Source: Actinomycetes bacterium
GTDB lineage: Bacteria; Actinomycetota; Acidimicrobiia; Acidimicrobiales; Palsa-688
Length of the DNA: 7,582 nt
Assembly: GCA_021798075.1 (NCBI GenBank)
Contig: JAJZYO010000086.1
Coordinates: 1-7,582, forward strand
Direction: 5' to 3'
Shown here: one piece after another, positions 6,039 to 7,582 of the stretch
How the letters are laid out: each line of letters opens with the position of its first letter
Numbering within the stretch: position 1 is the stretch's first letter
Made by a program: the position numbers and the translations under genes
The notes under the pieces: generated by a model
Databases searched by the model: none
What the model was told of the DNA's origin: nothing
The model's input: only the letters and a program-made list of their open reading frames with translations

Positions 6039-7070
6039 TCAGAACCAAACCTCCTTCACGACCTCGGGCTTGAAAGGGCTTGAAGTGCTCTTCGCCGCTT
6101 GGCATTGGGCTGTCCAAGACGGTGCTGTGGGCTTGGGCAGGTGGCAGTCCGCCATGGCACCAGCGCCGGAGAAGGCCTTCAACTGGCAGTCGTACGGGCC
6201 GAGGCCGCCCCAGGCGGCCGCGACGAAGCGGCACGCCTCGCCGGTCGAGAGCTCGATCTCCCAGGGCTCCATGTAGCCCTTCGGCACGGCTGGGGGCGGC
6301 ACCACCGGCTTCGCTTCGAACACGACGACCTCCAGGCTTCGCGGGTCCCCTGGGCACACCAACGTTGCCGGCAAGTAGGAAGTACGCCTCGGCCCGGCAA
6401 AACACGGGTCCAAGATCCCCGTGGTGGCACCGAAGCACCGGTAGTAGTTGCGGTCGTCCACAGCCCCGACGCTCGCGAAGCACTTGCCCGACGACCGGGC
6501 GACGACCCGGAGCGAGGGCTTGATGCGCCCGCCGGCAGTGAAGGGGTCATAGACGGCGGTCCTGGTGCCGCGCGGGCTGGTAACCGTGAACGGCACGCTG
6601 CATATACCGGCCGGGTAGGCGACGATCTGGTAGCTCTGGCCGGCGACCACGGGCACCGGCACGTTCACCCTGCCGCCGGTCGCGTACTCCGAAGGGACGA
6701 CAAAACTCACATGGTACGTATGCTCATAGCGAGCACGCAGCACGGGCAACTCAGCCCCCCCGCCACCGGAGCCGATGTAGGCGAGCGGCCCGAGGAAAGC
6801 AAAGGTCGCTCCCTTGCAGCCGGTGACGAAGAGCGTGACGTGGCCGCCCACGGGCGCCGCTGGCGGGCAGACCTGGACCCGGCCGTAAGGGCCCGCACGA
6901 CCGGCACAGGGCACCGCCGCACCACCTGAGGGTGCCGAGCCCAGCCGTTGCGCCCCGGGTGCAGGCGCCGAAGTGGAGGCGAGGGCCATCGTGGAGAAGA
7001 GGGCCGGCGCGCCCGGCAGCGCCGCCGCGGTGGCGGCGAGCACCAAGAGGGCCCGGCATCTCCCGCCCAT
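6039..7070 (-). CDS. Cysteine-rich secreted protein with Ig-like N-terminal domain
   Basis: A 343-residue exported protein. Residues 1-32 are a signal peptide (GGRCRALLVLAATAAALPGA, ending near ALAS). About 55-163 looks like an Ig-like sandwich: VCPPAAPVGGHVTLFVTGC at 67-85, then FLGPLAYIGSGGGG at 92-105. About 190-255 holds KCFASVGAVDDRNYYRCFG and ILDPCF...LVCPGDP, a cysteine pattern that I associate from memory with exported actinobacterial proteins (YRCF, DPCF, VCP). Residues 268-343 form a closing module: PWEIELSTGEACRF, YDCQ, PSWTAQCQ, and a terminal EVWF. Twelve cysteines follow the signal peptide, enough for six disulfides. No enzyme motif is seen; an envelope or extracellular binding role is inferred. 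ATG 7070 lies 5 bases past the upstream stop with only a weak ribosome site, so coupling to the propeller gene is likely. Confidence 0.85.
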   Translation of the reverse strand: MGGRCRALLVLAATAAALPGAPALFSTMALASTSAPAPGAQRLGSAPSGGAAVPCAGRAGPYGRVQVCPPAAPVGGHVTLFVTGCKGATFAFLGPLAYIGSGGGGAELPVLRARYEHTYHVSFVVPSEYATGGRVNVPVPVVAGQSYQIVAYPAGICSVPFTVTSPRGTRTAVYDPFTAGGRIKPSLRVVARSSGKCFASVGAVDDRNYYRCFGATTGILDPCFAGPRRTSYLPATLVCPGDPRSLEVVVFEAKPVVPPPAVPKGYMEPWEIELSTGEACRFVAAAWGGLGPYDCQLKAFSGAGAMADCHLPKPTAPSWTAQCQAAKSTSSPFKPEVVKEVWF

Positions 7071-7075
7071 CGATT

Positions 7076-7582
7076 TCAGGACGCACCTACCCGCTGCTCG
7101 GTTCCACTACGGGCGGACCGGCGAGCTGCCGGCTCAAACACGTACCGCACTCCCTGGTAGTGGTTCACGCTGGCGAACCGCGATATAGATGTGGAACGCC
7201 TCAGAGGCTCTTGCCCGGCTGGGAGCATCTTTTTGCTCCCACAACCGAGCGATGTGACGCTCACATGGTCCGCAAAGGGCGCCGAGCCGCTCGTGGCCAA
7301 CCACCACAACGACCCGCCGGCCACGATGAACGAGGACGGCTCGAGGTAGTTCCCTGGAGCTTGGCTCGGCATGGCGTTGACGGTGCACCATTTCTCTGCC
7401 CCCGGCAACAACAGCTCCCAGGGCGTGACCGAGACAGAAAGTATCGCACCGTCTGACAGGCCCAGGAGGGACTCTGCGGCCACGCCAGTGAGCTGGCCCG
7501 GCAGTTCAGGCAGCGACACGACGTGCCAAGTGCGGCCACCGTCTTGGGTGAACATCACGGGGAGAAGGCCGGCGTAGTCGGA
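7076..7582 (-). CDS. BNR/Asp-box beta-propeller protein, C-terminal part only
   Basis: The frame is open to the window edge, so only the last 168 residues are present; the true start lies outside. A clear Asp-box, FTQDGGRTW (x-x-D-x-G-x-T-W), near the edge is followed by HVVSLPELPG, the typical turn-and-strand of BNR/sialidase-like and YCF48-type propellers. Further blade-like strands follow (SFIVAGGSLWWLATSGSAPF), with two cysteines (KWCTV and LGCGS) that may pair. No sialidase catalytic residues can be judged from this fragment, and most such bacterial proteins are non-catalytic. The final 50 residues are R/S-rich and less propeller-like, so the end may be altered. It is the upstream member of the minus-strand operon: its TGA (7076-7078) is 5 bases from the ATG of the cysteine-rich secreted protein. 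Confidence 0.72.
   Translation of the reverse strand, partial: SDYAGLLPVMFTQDGGRTWHVVSLPELPGQLTGVAAESLLGLSDGAILSVSVTPWELLLPGAEKWCTVNAMPSQAPGNYLEPSSFIVAGGSLWWLATSGSAPFADHVSVTSLGCGSKKMLPAGQEPLRRSTSISRFASVNHYQGVRYVFEPAARRSARSGTEQRVGAS
7221..7240. repeat. Inverted repeat inside the propeller gene
   Basis: GGGAGCA (7221-7227) and TGCTCCC (7234-7240) form a 7-bp perfect stem around TCTTTT. On the coding strand the loop is AAAAGA, preceded by GGGAGCA. It sits where the protein changes from propeller-like to R/S-rich sequence. Confidence 0.5.

Noticed and set aside
6066..6084. Direct repeat GGGCTTGAA, two copies.
   Set aside because: It lies inside the last codons of the secreted protein gene and is too short to mean more than local codon similarity.
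6099..6929. 276-residue plus-strand ORF.
   Set aside because: Antisense shadow of the cysteine-rich secreted protein gene, which has a signal peptide and a patterned cysteine layout; the shadow has neither.

Overview
The window is GC-rich DNA with G/C-ending codons in most genes. It has a gene for an F420-type (deazaflavin-dependent) nitroreductase-family protein and several secreted, cysteine-containing proteins in styles I associate with actinomycetes. This suggests an actinobacterium, possibly an uncultured soil or environmental lineage near the Acidimicrobiia. That placement is inference from protein style, not from a marker gene. No rRNA, tRNA, CRISPR array, plasmid origin or intact transposase was found.

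Left part (1-1500). A minus-strand gene (55-546) encodes a complete DUF385/F420H(2)-dependent quinone reductase-like protein. Directly upstream, and overlapping it by GTGA, is the C-terminal stump of a classical FMN nitroreductase (543-779), cut off by a stop codon with no N-terminal half beyond it. From about 780 to 1500 I see no gene that I can support.

Middle (1500-2694). A compact stand-alone unit (1526-1978) has a plausible promoter, a perfect Shine-Dalgarno, a 116-residue alpha/beta protein that is AT-richer than its neighbours, and a strong 11-bp-stem terminator. After it, the minus strand carries what looks like a frameshifted secreted-protein gene (2127-2512): protein-like segments lie in three frames, with a signal peptide at the front.

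Right part (2695-7582). Two tight operons of secreted proteins converge on each other. On the plus strand, a 260-residue secreted protein overlaps by ATGA a 615-residue secreted NHL-propeller protein. On the minus strand, a BNR/Asp-box propeller protein entering from the window edge is followed after 5 bases by a 343-residue cysteine-rich secreted protein, and after 1 base by a small uncertain ORF. The gap between the operons holds a perfect 10-bp inverted repeat that could serve as a shared terminator, plus a short tandem repeat. Each operon pairs one propeller with one disulfide-type secreted protein. The most interesting idea here is therefore an undescribed extracellular or envelope protein set. 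Its function cannot be read from the sequence.
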